Positions 16,471 through 26,300 of a stretch of DNA of 64,000 bases are shown here, piece by piece (the stretch's first letter is position 1; the number at the start of each line of letters is the position of its first letter). The translations under genes and the position numbers were made by a program. The stretch is from Dinoroseobacter sp049800775 (GTDB taxonomy: Bacteria > Pseudomonadota > Alphaproteobacteria > Rhodobacterales > Rhodobacteraceae). The notes beneath the pieces are model-generated. The model was not told the DNA's origin. It was given only the letters and a program-made list of their open reading frames with translations, and ran no database searches. The stretch spans positions 434,001-498,000 of the forward strand of contig NZ_JBNAFR010000002.1 in assembly GCF_049800775.1 (NCBI RefSeq), read 5' to 3'.

Positions 16471-17432
16471 CCGCGCTTGTCTCCGTCAAAGAGCTGAGCC
16501 GCCGTTTCGACGTCTCGAAACCCTGGCTGAACCGCGTGCTGGAGCGTTTGCCCAAAGCGATCCTGACGGCGGTCTCGGATGTCAGTTTCGATGTCGAGGA
16601 ACGCTCTGTCTATGCCCTCGTGGGCGAGAGCGGCTCGGGCAAGTCCACCATCGGCAAGATGGTGGTCGGACTGCTCGGCCCCTCCGAAGGCGGCGTTGAA
16701 ATCAACGGGATAGACCTCGCGCGCGAGACCGACGAGGCGGCGCTGGACGCGGTGCGCTCGGACATCCAGATGATCTTTCAGGACCCCTTCGCCAGCCTCA
16801 ATCCCCGCTGGCGCGTGCGCGATATCATCGCCGAACCCGTGGCCGCCCGGGGGGGCGAGACGCAGGGACTCGCCGAGCGGTTGCTGGAACAGGTGGGCCT
16901 GTCCGCCGAGGATGCGGGTAAGTTCCCACACGAGTTTTCCGGCGGTCAGCGGCAACGGATCTGCATTGCCCGCGCCCTCGCCTCCGAACCCAAACTGATC
17001 GTCTGCGACGAGCCGACCTCGGCGCTGGATGTCTCGGTTCAGGCGCAGGTGCTGAACCTGATGTCCGACCTCAAGGATGAGTTCGGGCTGACGTATCTCT
17101 TTATTTCCCATGACTTGACTGTCGTCCAGCATATGGCGGACCGGATCGGGGTGCTCTATCTCGGGCGGCTGGTGGAGGAGGCGGATCCCGATACGCTGTT
17201 CGACACGCCGCGCCATCCCTACACCCAGATGCTGCTTGCGGCGGCGCCCAAGATGGATGGGTTCGGACGCGAGGTCGACCCGCCCCAAGGCGAGATCCCC
17301 GATCCGATCAACCCGCCCTCGGGCTGTGCCTTTCATCCGCGCTGCCCGATCGCCGAGGCCCGTTGCAGTGCCGAGCGGCCCAAGCTGCGCGAGATCGGCG
17401 GCGCGCGGGTCGCCTGCCATCTGGCGGGCTGA
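16467..17432 (+). CDS. Peptide-type ABC transporter ATP-binding protein, DppF-like
   Basis: 321 residues with Walker A GESGSGKS, Q-loop FQDPFASLNP, signature FSGGQRQR, Walker B LIVCDEPTSALD and switch His in FISHDLT. The C-terminal Cys block GCAFHPRCPIAEARCS is typical of DppF/OppF. The start ATG overlaps the stop of the DppD-like gene by 4 bp, preceded by GGGAGG. With DppB, DppC and DppD it completes the transporter fed by the upstream binding proteins. Only 9 bp separate its stop from the end of the convergent bhcR. Confidence 0.93.
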   Translation: MTALVSVKELSRRFDVSKPWLNRVLERLPKAILTAVSDVSFDVEERSVYALVGESGSGKSTIGKMVVGLLGPSEGGVEINGIDLARETDEAALDAVRSDIQMIFQDPFASLNPRWRVRDIIAEPVAARGGETQGLAERLLEQVGLSAEDAGKFPHEFSGGQRQRICIARALASEPKLIVCDEPTSALDVSVQAQVLNLMSDLKDEFGLTYLFISHDLTVVQHMADRIGVLYLGRLVEEADPDTLFDTPRHPYTQMLLAAAPKMDGFGREVDPPQGEIPDPINPPSGCAFHPRCPIAEARCSAERPKLREIGGARVACHLAG

Positions 17433-17441
17433 GCGGGCGGA

Positions 17442-18284
17442 TTACTCGGCGGCCATGCGCGGCGCCTGACCGCCGATCCGGGCGGTGACCTCGGCTGCGG
17501 CGGCCCGCACGGCTTCACCCAGCCCGGGCAGGGCAGCGGCCGAGAACCGCGCCGACGGGCCGGAGACCGAGATGCCTGCCACAGGCTCCTGAAAGCTGTC
17601 ATAGATCGGGGCCGCGACGCAGCACATGCCCTCGAACCGTTCTTCATTGTCGAAGGCCCAGCCCCGCGCCCGCGCCGCCGCGAGATCCGACAAGAGCGCA
17701 TCCGGCGCGGTCAGGGTCTTGGCGGAGAACTGCTCCAACCCCGTGCGTCGCAAGAGCTTTTCCGTATCCGGCTGCGCCATCGCCGCCAGCAGGGCCTTGC
17801 CGATCCCGGAGGCATGCATGGGCCCGCGCGAGCCCGGACGGTGAAAAGCGCGGATCGGGTTATGGGTCTCGACCTGGCCGATGAAGACCACATGGTCGCT
17901 GTCGGCGATGCCCATATTCGCGGTCTCGCCGGTCTGTTCCATCAGGGTCCGCATCGTACTGCGCCCGACCTCCAGCAGGTTCGTGCGTTGCATGAAGCTC
18001 GACCCGACGCGAAACGCCTCCAGCCCCACGCGCCATGTCTGCGTGGCCTCGTCCATATCCACGTAGCCATGTTTCTCCAGCGTTGCGAGGACACGGTGCG
18101 CGGTCGAGGCGGGCATGCCCAAACGCATGGAGAGATCCGAGAGCGTCCCGCCCCCATCCCGGGCCAATGCGCTGAGCACCGAGAGCCCGCGATCCAGCGC
18201 CTGAATGGTGCTGGTCTGCGTTTCGGAAAACGGGTTTTTCGGGCGTCCACGGCTGCGTCGCTGGGGGTTGGTCGAGTCGGTCAT
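17442..18284 (-). CDS. bhcR: IclR-family regulator of the beta-hydroxyaspartate cycle
   Basis: 280 residues. The N-terminal winged helix (ALDRGLSVLSALARDGGGTLSDLSMRLGMPASTAHRVLATLEKHGYV) is followed by the IclR ligand-binding domain (SGIGKALLAAM, GWAFDNEERFEGMCCVAAPIYD, AGISVSGPSARF). It is divergent from bhcA, the arrangement known for BhcR, which senses glyoxylate and controls the bhc genes in Paracoccus denitrificans. The ATG at 18284 is chosen because the conserved part starts soon after; upstream in-frame codons read into the AT-rich promoter region. The assignment to BhcR comes from family plus context. Confidence 0.9.
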   Translation of the reverse strand: MTDSTNPQRRSRGRPKNPFSETQTSTIQALDRGLSVLSALARDGGGTLSDLSMRLGMPASTAHRVLATLEKHGYVDMDEATQTWRVGLEAFRVGSSFMQRTNLLEVGRSTMRTLMEQTGETANMGIADSDHVVFIGQVETHNPIRAFHRPGSRGPMHASGIGKALLAAMAQPDTEKLLRRTGLEQFSAKTLTAPDALLSDLAAARARGWAFDNEERFEGMCCVAAPIYDSFQEPVAGISVSGPSARFSAAALPGLGEAVRAAAAEVTARIGGQAPRMAAE

Positions 18285-18321
18285 GATCTCTCCGGTCTGG
18301 CTGTCTATGAGTATCTCGCAG

Positions 18322-18336
18322 TGAAAAATATTTTCA
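18322..18336. promoter_or_regulatory. Inverted repeat in the bhcR-bhcA gap
   Basis: TGAAAA-ATA-TTTTCA, a 15-nt inverted repeat 38 bp upstream of the bhcR start codon. A candidate binding site for BhcR; family members often bind AT-rich palindromes of this size. Confidence 0.4.
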
Positions 18337-18398
18337 ATACCGGGATGAAAACTTTCTTTGGAAATTGTAAAACCACATAAAAACATGGGTTAAGATGG

Positions 18399-18442
18399 AT
18401 TTTTCCAAAAACGAAAAATGATTTCGAAAAAATTGGAAAAAT
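18399..18442. promoter_or_regulatory. Composite inverted repeat upstream of bhcA
   Basis: Perfect 10-bp arms ATTTTTCCAA and TTGGAAAAAT, 24 bp apart, with a nested CGAAA-AATGA-TTTCG. It ends 43 bp before the bhcA start. In an otherwise GC-rich genome this 44-bp AT-rich structure is striking and is the better candidate for the bhcA operator. Confidence 0.5.
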
Positions 18443-18484
18443 AGAAAGCCCTGTCTATGTTGCTGCTCAAAGGAGGACTGCACC

Positions 18485-19675
18485 ATGTTTGAGCAAAACC
18501 CAGTTTTTATCCCGGGGCCGACCAATGTACCGGACCGTCTGCGGCGCGCCATGGATGTGCAGACCCGCGACCATCGCTCGCCGGAATTCGGCGCGATGCT
18601 GCCTGCGCTCTTTGATGGCGTGCGCAAGGTGTTCAACACCAAGACCGCCGAGATCATCACCTTCCCTGCCAGCGGCACGGGCGGCTGGGAAGCCGCGGTG
18701 AGCAACACGCTCTCGCCCGGAGATACAGTGCTGATCGCGCGCTACGGGATGTTCAGCCATCGCTGGATCGACCTGTGCGAGCGCCATGGCCTCAATGTCG
18801 AGATCATCGAATGCGCCTGGGGCTCCGGTGCGCCGGCGGACCTGTTTGCGGCCAAGCTGGCGGCGGACAAGTCACATCGGATCAAGGCGGTCCTGGTGAC
18901 CCATAACGAAACCGCCACTGGCGTGCGCTCGGATATCGGCGCGGTGCGGCGGGCCATGGACAGCGCCGATCACCCGGCGCTGCTGATGGTGGATTGCGTG
19001 TCGTCGCTGGCGTCGATGCCCTTCGATTTCGACGGCTGGGGCGTGGATATTGCCATCACCGGCTCGCAGAAGGGCTTCATGCTGTTCACCGGCATGTGCA
19101 TCGTGGCCGTCAGCCAGAAGGCGCTGGATTACCGCGCGACGGCGAAACTGCCGCGCACCTTCTTCAGCTTCGACGACATGCTCGCGGCCAATGGTGCGGG
19201 GGGCTACCCTTACACCCCGCCGATCCAGTTGATGTTCGGCCTCGCCGAGAGCCTCAAGATGCTGGCCGAGGAGGGGATGGAAAACGTCTATGCCCGCCAC
19301 TTCCGTCTGGCCGAGGGCGTGCGTCGCGCGGTCTCTGCCTGGGGGCTGAGCCTCTGCGCCGAGCGGCCCGAGCTTTACTCCGACACGGTGAGCGCCATCT
19401 ACGTACCCAAGGGCTTCGACAGCAACGCGCTGACCCAGCACGCCTTCGACACCTATGACATCTCCTTCGGGGTGGGTCTGGGCGAGATGAATGGCCGGGC
19501 CTTCCGGATCGGACATCTGGGCGCGCTGACGGATGTGACCATGCTGTCGGGTCTGGCGACCATCGAGATGGCAATGGCCGATCTCGACTATCCGATCGAG
19601 CTGGGCTCCGGCGTGGCCGCCGCCCAGCAGTTCTACCGGACCACGGCGGGCGCAAGCCTCGCCAAAGCAGCGTGA
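18485..19675 (+). CDS. bhcA: L-aspartate-glyoxylate aminotransferase
   Basis: 396-residue class V aminotransferase of the serine-glyoxylate type (FIPGPTNVPDRLRRAMDVQTRDHRSPEF at the start, PLP Lys in ITGSQKGFML, VDCVSSLASMPFDFDGWGVD before it). In the beta-hydroxyaspartate cycle it moves the amino group of aspartate to glyoxylate, giving glycine and oxaloacetate. It is the first gene of bhcABCD, with AAGGAGG as RBS, and is followed by bhcB after 7 bp. The class V fold alone would also fit serine-glyoxylate transaminase; the neighbours decide the call. Confidence 0.93.
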   Translation: MFEQNPVFIPGPTNVPDRLRRAMDVQTRDHRSPEFGAMLPALFDGVRKVFNTKTAEIITFPASGTGGWEAAVSNTLSPGDTVLIARYGMFSHRWIDLCERHGLNVEIIECAWGSGAPADLFAAKLAADKSHRIKAVLVTHNETATGVRSDIGAVRRAMDSADHPALLMVDCVSSLASMPFDFDGWGVDIAITGSQKGFMLFTGMCIVAVSQKALDYRATAKLPRTFFSFDDMLAANGAGGYPYTPPIQLMFGLAESLKMLAEEGMENVYARHFRLAEGVRRAVSAWGLSLCAERPELYSDTVSAIYVPKGFDSNALTQHAFDTYDISFGVGLGEMNGRAFRIGHLGALTDVTMLSGLATIEMAMADLDYPIELGSGVAAAQQFYRTTAGASLAKAA

Positions 19676-19682
19676 GGGCGTG

Positions 19683-20657
19683 ATGAAAGACACGATCGAA
19701 CCCGCGGTGATCCCGACCTATGAGGACGTGGTCGCCGCCCATGAGCGGATCAAACCCTATATTCACCGAACTCCGGTTCTGACCTCGTCCTATTTCAACG
19801 AGCTGACGGGCGCGGAGCTGTTCTTCAAATGCGAGAACTTCCAGAAAGCCGGTGCGTTCAAAGTGCGCGGGGCCTCCAACGCGGTCTTCGGGCTGACCGA
19901 AGAGATGGCCGACAAGGGCGTCGCGACCCATTCCTCGGGCAACCACGCGCTCTCGCTCAGCTACGCTGCCGGGCGGCGCGGAATCCCGTGCCACGTGGTC
20001 ATGCCGCGCACGGCACCCGAGGCCAAGAAAGCGGCTGTGCGGGGCTATGGTGGGATCATCACCGAATGCGAGCCCTCGACCACCTCGCGCGAGGCTGTCT
20101 TCGCCGAGGTCCAGGCCGCGACCGGGGCCGAGTTCGTCCATCCCTATAACGATCCGCGGGTCGTGGCGGGGCAGGGGACCTGCTCGCGCGAGTTGATGGA
20201 ACAGACCGACGGGCTCGACATGGTGATCGCGCCCATCGGCGGCGGCGGTATGATCTCAGGCTGCTGCCTGACGCTCAGCAACATTGCCCCCGACGTGCAG
20301 ATCATCGCCGCCGAGCCCGAGCAGGCCGATGACGCCTATCGCAGCTTCAAGGCCGGTCACATCATCGCCGATGATGCGCCGGTGACGATTGCCGACGGGC
20401 TCAAGGTGCCGCTCAAGGATCTGACCTGGCATTTCGTGTCGAACCATGTGTCCGACATCCTGACGGCCTCCGAGCAGGAGATCATCGACGCCATGAAGAT
20501 CACCTGGCAGCGGATGAAGATCGTGATGGAGCCGAGCTGCGCCGTGCCGCTCGCCACCATTCTGAAGAACAAGGAAAAATTCGCCGGCAAGCGCGTCGGT
20601 GTCATCGTAACGGGCGGCAATGTCGACATGGACAAGCTGCCGTGGATCATGGGCTAA
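19683..20657 (+). CDS. bhcB: beta-Hydroxyaspartate dehydratase
   Basis: 324 residues, fold type II PLP enzyme of the threonine dehydratase/serine racemase family: PLP Lys in FQKAGAFKVRGASN, the SSGNHALSLSYAA phosphate-side loop and the Gly-rich APIGGGGMISG loop. It converts beta-hydroxyaspartate to iminosuccinate. A GTG directly before the ATG (19680) could also serve as start. The context between bhcA and bhcC makes BhcB much more likely than a biosynthetic threonine dehydratase; there is no C-terminal ACT domain. Confidence 0.92.
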   Translation: MKDTIEPAVIPTYEDVVAAHERIKPYIHRTPVLTSSYFNELTGAELFFKCENFQKAGAFKVRGASNAVFGLTEEMADKGVATHSSGNHALSLSYAAGRRGIPCHVVMPRTAPEAKKAAVRGYGGIITECEPSTTSREAVFAEVQAATGAEFVHPYNDPRVVAGQGTCSRELMEQTDGLDMVIAPIGGGGMISGCCLTLSNIAPDVQIIAAEPEQADDAYRSFKAGHIIADDAPVTIADGLKVPLKDLTWHFVSNHVSDILTASEQEIIDAMKITWQRMKIVMEPSCAVPLATILKNKEKFAGKRVGVIVTGGNVDMDKLPWIMG

Positions 20658-20670
20658 GGGGAGCCAGGTT

Positions 20671-21834
20671 ATGAACGCAGAAACCAAATTCGCAGAGCTC
20701 GAAGTGGGCTACAACATCCCGGCGGCGATCGGGATGGACGAGGCGGACATCCAGACCCCGTGCCTGGTCGTCGATCTCGACGCGCTGGAGCGTAACGTGG
20801 TCAAGATGGGCAACTTCGCCAAGGAGATGGGCGTCCGTCACCGGGTCCATGGCAAGATGCACAAATCCGTCGATGTCGCTAAAATGCAGATGGAGCTCGG
20901 CGGGGCCTGTGGCGTCTGCTGCCAGAAGGTCTCCGAGGCGGAGGCTTTTGCCCGTGGCGGCATCAAGGACGTGCTGGTCTCCAACCAGGTGCGCGACCCG
21001 GCCAAGATTGACCGTCTGGCCCGCATCCCGCGTCTGGGCGCGCGCGCCATTTGCTGCGTCGATGACATCGAAAATGTCGCCGATCTCTCGGCCGCGGCAA
21101 CCAAGCATGGCACACAGATCGAATGCCTCGTGGAGATCGACTGCGGCGCGGGACGCTGCGGCGTCACCACCACCCCCGCCGTGGTCGAAATCGCCAAGGC
21201 CATTGACGCGGCGCCGGGCCTGAAATTCTCGGGCCTGCAGGCCTATCAGGGCGCCATGCAGCACATGGACGACTACAACGACCGCAAGGCCAAGATCGAC
21301 ATCGCCGTGGCCATGGTGAAAGACGCCGTGGACACCCTGAAGGCCGAAGGTCTGGACTGCGATATCGTTGGCGGCGGCGGCACAGGGTCGTACTACTTCG
21401 AGGGCAACTCGGGCGTCTATAACGAGCTGCAATGCGGATCCTACGCCTTCATGGATGCGGATTATGGCCGGATCCTCGACAAGGACGGCAAGCGCATCGA
21501 TCAGGGCGAGTGGGAAAACGCGCTCTTCATCCTGACCTCGGTCATGTCCCACGCCAAGGCGGACAAGGCGATCTGCGATGCGGGCCTCAAGGCACAATCC
21601 GTGGATAGCGGGCTGCCCTTCATCTATGGCCGCGACGACGTCACCTACGTCAAATGCTCGGATGAGCACGGTGTCATCGCGGACCCGGATGCCAAGCTCA
21701 AGGTCAATGACAAGCTCAAGCTCGTCCCCGGCCATTGCGACCCGACCTGCAACGTCCATGACTGGTATGTGGGCGTGCGCGGCGGCAAGGTCGAAGCCCT
21801 CTGGCCGGTCACGGCCCGCGGTCTGGCCTACTGA
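20671..21834 (+). CDS. bhcC: beta-Hydroxyaspartate aldolase (DSD1/alanine-racemase-N type)
   Basis: 387 residues, fold type III PLP enzyme. The N-terminal barrel shows TPCLVVDLDALERNV and the PLP Lys region HRVHGKMHKSVDVAKMQ; the C-terminal part has the metal-site region GHCDPTCNVHDWYVGVRGGKVEALWPV typical of D-threonine aldolase-like/DSD1 proteins. It condenses glycine with glyoxylate to beta-hydroxyaspartate. The ATG at 20671 with AAGGGGAG upstream is chosen over a frame start inside bhcB. A strong hairpin follows the gene. Confidence 0.92.
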   Translation: MNAETKFAELEVGYNIPAAIGMDEADIQTPCLVVDLDALERNVVKMGNFAKEMGVRHRVHGKMHKSVDVAKMQMELGGACGVCCQKVSEAEAFARGGIKDVLVSNQVRDPAKIDRLARIPRLGARAICCVDDIENVADLSAAATKHGTQIECLVEIDCGAGRCGVTTTPAVVEIAKAIDAAPGLKFSGLQAYQGAMQHMDDYNDRKAKIDIAVAMVKDAVDTLKAEGLDCDIVGGGGTGSYYFEGNSGVYNELQCGSYAFMDADYGRILDKDGKRIDQGEWENALFILTSVMSHAKADKAICDAGLKAQSVDSGLPFIYGRDDVTYVKCSDEHGVIADPDAKLKVNDKLKLVPGHCDPTCNVHDWYVGVRGGKVEALWPVTARGLAY

Positions 21835-21854
21835 TCCGGACCTCTGACAACGGT

Positions 21855-21876
21855 GGGGGTGGCACGCACCACCCCC
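21855..21876 (+). promoter_or_regulatory. Stem-loop between bhcC and bhcD
   Basis: Perfect 8-bp stem GGGGGTGG / CCACCCCC with a 6-nt loop in the 117-bp gap inside the operon, followed by CTCATTGTT. No long T run, so it may act as a partial terminator or protect the bhcABC message end; either would set bhcD expression apart. Confidence 0.55.
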
Positions 21877-21951
21877 CTCATTGTTCCTGAAATACTCCCG
21901 CCGGAGGCGTCCGACGCCCGAGGCAGAGCTGCCATCTGAGGGGAGGCACCC

Positions 21952-22944
21952 ATGCTCAAGAAACTGGACACGGACGGGCTCGTCATTGTCACCGAAGAGA
22001 TCTGCCAGAAGGTCATCGACCGCAATCTCGCCTTCACCGCCGTGCGCGACGTCTTCGGCGCCATGGCGCGGGACGACGCCTATAACTTCCCGGTGATCCG
22101 CGAAGCGATCGGCCATGAGGATGCGCTCTACGGCTTCAAATCCGGCTTCGACAAGGCAGGCATGGTGCTGGGCGTGAAGGCCGGCGGCTACTGGCCCAAC
22201 AACATGTCCAAGGGCATCATCAATCACCAGTCCACGGTGTTCCTCTTTGACCCGGATACGGGCAAGCTCAAGGGGCTCGTGGGGGGCAACTACCTGACGG
22301 CGATCCGGACGGCGGCCTCCTCGGCGGTCTCCATCGACCAGCTTGCGCGCAAGGACGCCAAGGTGCTCGGCATGGTCGGCGCTGGGCATCAATCCACCTT
22401 CCAGTTGCGCGCCGCGGTCGAGCAGCGTGATTTCGAGAAGGTCGTCTGCTGGAACCCGCATCCGGACATGATCCCCAATCTGGGCAAGGTTGCGGATGAA
22501 CTCGGCATCCCGTTTAAAGCCGTCACCCGCGAAGAGCTGGGCGCGCAATCGGACGTGATCATCACCATCACCTCGGCCTTCGAGCCGCTGATTGCGGCGG
22601 ACTATATCAAGCCCGGCACCCATCTGGCCTGTATGGGCACGGACACCAAGGGCAAGCAGGAGGTCGACGCAGCCCTCGTGGCCAAGGCGACCCTCTTCAC
22701 CGATGAGGTGGCCCAGTCCACGACAATCGGCGAGACCCAGCACGCCATCGCCTCCGGCGCGATTTCCGAGGCCGATGTCACGCCGATCGGGCGCGTGATC
22801 AATGGCGATCACCCGGGGCGGACCTCCGAGGACGAGATCACGCTCTTTGATGGCACGGGCGTTGGGTTGCAGGATCTGGCCGTGGCCGCCGTGGCCGCCG
22901 AGCAGGCCGTGGCAACCGGAGCAGCGCAGATCGTTTCTCTGTAA
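21952..22944 (+). CDS. bhcD: Iminosuccinate reductase (ornithine cyclodeaminase family)
   Basis: 330 residues of the OCD/mu-crystallin family with the NAD-binding turn GMVGAGHQSTFQLRA, the preceding GGNYLTAIRTAASSAVSIDQLARKD block and the later ACMGTDTKGKQEVDAAL block. In the cycle it reduces iminosuccinate to L-aspartate with NADH, closing the loop. GGGGAGG precedes the ATG by 6 bp. It is the last bhc gene; a strong terminator follows at 22970. Confidence 0.93.
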   Translation: MLKKLDTDGLVIVTEEICQKVIDRNLAFTAVRDVFGAMARDDAYNFPVIREAIGHEDALYGFKSGFDKAGMVLGVKAGGYWPNNMSKGIINHQSTVFLFDPDTGKLKGLVGGNYLTAIRTAASSAVSIDQLARKDAKVLGMVGAGHQSTFQLRAAVEQRDFEKVVCWNPHPDMIPNLGKVADELGIPFKAVTREELGAQSDVIITITSAFEPLIAADYIKPGTHLACMGTDTKGKQEVDAALVAKATLFTDEVAQSTTIGETQHAIASGAISEADVTPIGRVINGDHPGRTSEDEITLFDGTGVGLQDLAVAAVAAEQAVATGAAQIVSL

Positions 22945-22969
22945 GCTGAGCGCAAACAATCCAGCGAAA

Positions 22970-22997
22970 GGCGGCAACACTGTTTGCCGCCTTTTTT
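22970..22997 (+). terminator. Intrinsic terminator of the bhc operon
   Basis: Perfect 8-bp stem GGCGGCAA / TTGCCGCC with a 6-nt loop followed directly by six T residues. Confidence 0.93.
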
Positions 22998-23378
22998 CGT
23001 TTTCACGCGTTAACCATGTTTCTGCCCGTGTGGTGATTTACCGATGTTTTCCGACCTGATCGAATTGGGGCCAAAAAGGAAATATATTTCAGAGCGCTAT
23101 GGGAATTGCTGCAAATGCATACCCGCGGAATGCCCGCTCGCAATTGCGTGATCGTTAACTTGTTGCTTGACCGCCGAGCAGCCGTGATTAATCTTGTTAC
23201 AGTTTCAAGGTGATGGAGGATCGCCGCTGGACTGTGTGTTCTGAAGTAACCTGCCGTATATTCAGCGGCTTTTATGGTTGTCTTGATGTAAATTGATTTT
23301 CGCCCTCTTTGGGTGTCAAGATGTTCTGAATTCGCACCTGTGGCGTTTCCTTTCGACGTGTCTGAAAGGATCGACTGC
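22998..23378 (+). promoter_or_regulatory. Leader region of the giant adhesin gene with a sigma-70-like promoter
   Basis: A 381-bp gap, less GC-rich than its surroundings, with no convincing gene. TTGACC (23167-23172) and TAATCT (23189-23194) are 16 bp apart, a plausible sigma-70 promoter. It would leave a 5' untranslated leader of roughly 180 nt before the ATG at 23379. The first 150 bp also hold several short AT-rich stretches without clear symmetry. Confidence 0.4.
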
Positions 23379-26300
23379 ATGAATACCCCGCTGACCCCCG
23401 AAGAAATCATCAACGCATTTATTGTCGATGATCAGGACCTTCCGGCAATTACGACGCTGGCGGATGGCCGGTTTGTCGTGACTTGGCAATCCGATGGCCA
23501 GGATGGGGATCAGAACGCAATCGTCGCGCAGGTGTTCTCGGCCCAGGGGGAGCGGATCGGGCTCGAGTTTCTGGTCAACGACACCCGCGCAGGCGCCCAG
23601 AGCAACCCGGCCATCGCGGGGACGGAGGATGGCGGCTTTGTCATTGTCTGGGAGTCTGCCGATGGCAGTGGCACAGGCATCTTCTCGCAGCGCTATGATG
23701 TGAACGCAGAGCCCATCGGCGGCGAAGTCATCGTGAACGATACGCTCTCGTCGACCCAGAACGATCCATCCGTGACCGGGCTTCCTGGGGGCGGTTACGT
23801 CGTGACCTTCTATGATGAAGGGTCCGGTGCGGATTTCAACGACGACGTTCGCGCCCGGATCTTCGACGCGAATGGCGTGCCGGCTGGCGCGCCTTTCACC
23901 GTCAACACGACCGGTGCGCAGTCAGGGGTGAACCAGACGGCTGCCGAGGTCGCCGCCATCCCGCCATCGGGTGCTGCGGACAATCTCGCTGCGGGCGGCT
24001 TTGTTGTCACGTTCATCAGTGGCTCGATGGCGTATCTGCAGGTGTTCGACACCTCCGGGAACGCCGTGGGAACCGAGACCTCCCTTGCCTCGCTTGGCGT
24101 GGCAAGCTCGTCCGAACCCGTCGTCGCCGGTTTGGTTGACGGGGGCTTTGTCGCGGTGTTCCGCGACGCGGCTGGCGAGATTTCGGCGCATCTCTTCTCG
24201 GGCGATGGAACGCCCGTCGGGGGCGCGTTTCAGGTCAATGTCGAAACCCAATCCACGCAGTCTCAGCCTGAAGTGATCGGAACCCCTGACGGGGGCTTTG
24301 CCGTCGTCTGGACCTCGCGCACCAGCGGACCCGCCGGCGATGGCAGCGGGGAAGGTGTGATCGCGCGCAGCTTCGATGCGTCCGGAACCCCGACCACGGG
24401 TGAAGTGATCGTCAACGAGCAGATCGCAGGCGGCCAAACGCAGCCCGTGATTACGGTCCTGCCCGATGGCACCATTGCCGCTGCCTGGACAAGCGTTACC
24501 TCTGGGGCGTCCGGGGATGGCGACGGCTCTGGCGTTGTCCTGCGGCTTCTGGGGGATCCGCAGACCTTCGTGGCCGCCCCCGCCTCGCCGGAAATCGAAG
24601 CCGTCTCGACCGAGCGGACCCTGCTCGAGGCAGATCTCAATTCCGGCCCGATCCTGATCGATGCGGATGGCGCAGCGGCTGTCTCGGATATGGATTCCGC
24701 GAATTTCGATGGCGGGCGCCTGATCGTGGGTGCGATCGCGCAATCGGCCAGCGAGGACGAGTTTCCGGATCAGGACGCGGATGCGCAGGACAATTTCGGG
24801 CTGAACACTGCCGGGGCCGTGGCGATAAACGGGACAGATGTCTCTGTCGACGGAACCGTGATCGGGACAATCGCGTCCGACGGGCAGGGCGGTGCGCCGC
24901 TTGAGATTGCCCTGAACAGCGATGCGGATGCGGACGCGGTCGAGATCCTTGTCGAAAACCTCACCTATGCCAATCCGTCCGATGATCCGCGCGACAGCGT
25001 GGTGGTGGGCATTCAACTCGAAGACGGCGATGGCGCCTCCTCTGATCCGGTGGTGGTGACCATCACCATCACGCCCGAGATGGATGCCGATCCCAAGATC
25101 CGCGGCGAGGTTCAGGTCAACACCGTCTTTTCCGCGGCCCAGAACGATTCCGACATCGGCGCCCTGGCCGATGGTGGTTACATCTCTGTCTGGAACTCCA
25201 CGAACCAGGACAATCCGGGCGACAGCAGTATCGGCATCTTTGCGCAGCGCTATGATGCGAGCGGTGCGGTTGTCGGCGACGAGTTCCAGATCAACACCAC
25301 CGTTGTAGGCTCGCAATCCGATGCGTCCGTTGCAGGTCTCGACGATGGCGGTTTCGTGGTTGTCTGGGATGACAACACAATCGACAGCATCCGGTTGAGC
25401 CGCTTCGACGCCAATGGTGTCGAGACCATTTCGGAGTTGCAGGTCGCGACTAATCAGGCTGGCTCGCAATTCGAACCCCATGTTACCGCGCTGAGCAATG
25501 GCGGCTACGTCGTCACCTGGACCAGCAACGGCGGCGGCGGGGATGGCGATTTCAACGCAGTGAAGGCGCAGGTCTTCAACGCCGCAGGCGCGGCCGTTGG
25601 CGGCGAGATCCTGATCAACGAGTTCACCGATGGGGACCAGGACACCCCGCGGGTCACCGCCCTCGAGAATGGCCGCTTCGCCGTGGTCTGGGAGCAGAAC
25701 AACCCGGCCGACGGGGATGGCAGCGGCCTCTCTGTCGCGGCCCGTATCTTTGAAGCGAATGCCACCCCGGCGGGCGGCGAGTTCCAAGTCAATACATTTG
25801 CCGACGGTGCCCAGGCCCAGTCGGATGTGGCCACGCTGTCCAATGGCGACATCATCGTGGTCTGGCGCTCGGAGGATCAGGATGGTTTCTCGGGCGGGAT
25901 CTATGGTCAGCGCTTTACCGATCAGGGCGTCGCGGTCAGCGGAGAATTCCGGATCAACGACTTCACCGGTAATAACGAGCGTGACCCCAAGGTGATCGGT
26001 CTCGATACCGGTGGCTTCGTCGTCGCCTGGGAGGCGGATACCAATGTGGGATCGGGCACGGATGTCATCGCGCAGGTGTTTGACGCCGATGGTACTCGGA
26101 TTGACGGCGAAGTGCTGGTCAACACGCTCGTCTCCAGCACGCAGGACGAGATTGCGCTGACGGCACTGCCCGACGGCAATTACGTGGTCCAGTGGACCTC
26201 GGATAACGGCGATGGCAGCGGCGATGGGATCTTCCAGCAGATCTTTGGCGATCCGAACGAAATCAACACCTCTGCCGCGCCGACCATCGAGGGTCTGGCG

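Noticed and set aside
23003..23413. Minus-strand frame of 136 codons in the adhesin leader
   Set aside because: No RBS, no family likeness, and it overlaps the adhesin start; the region looks like a promoter and leader.
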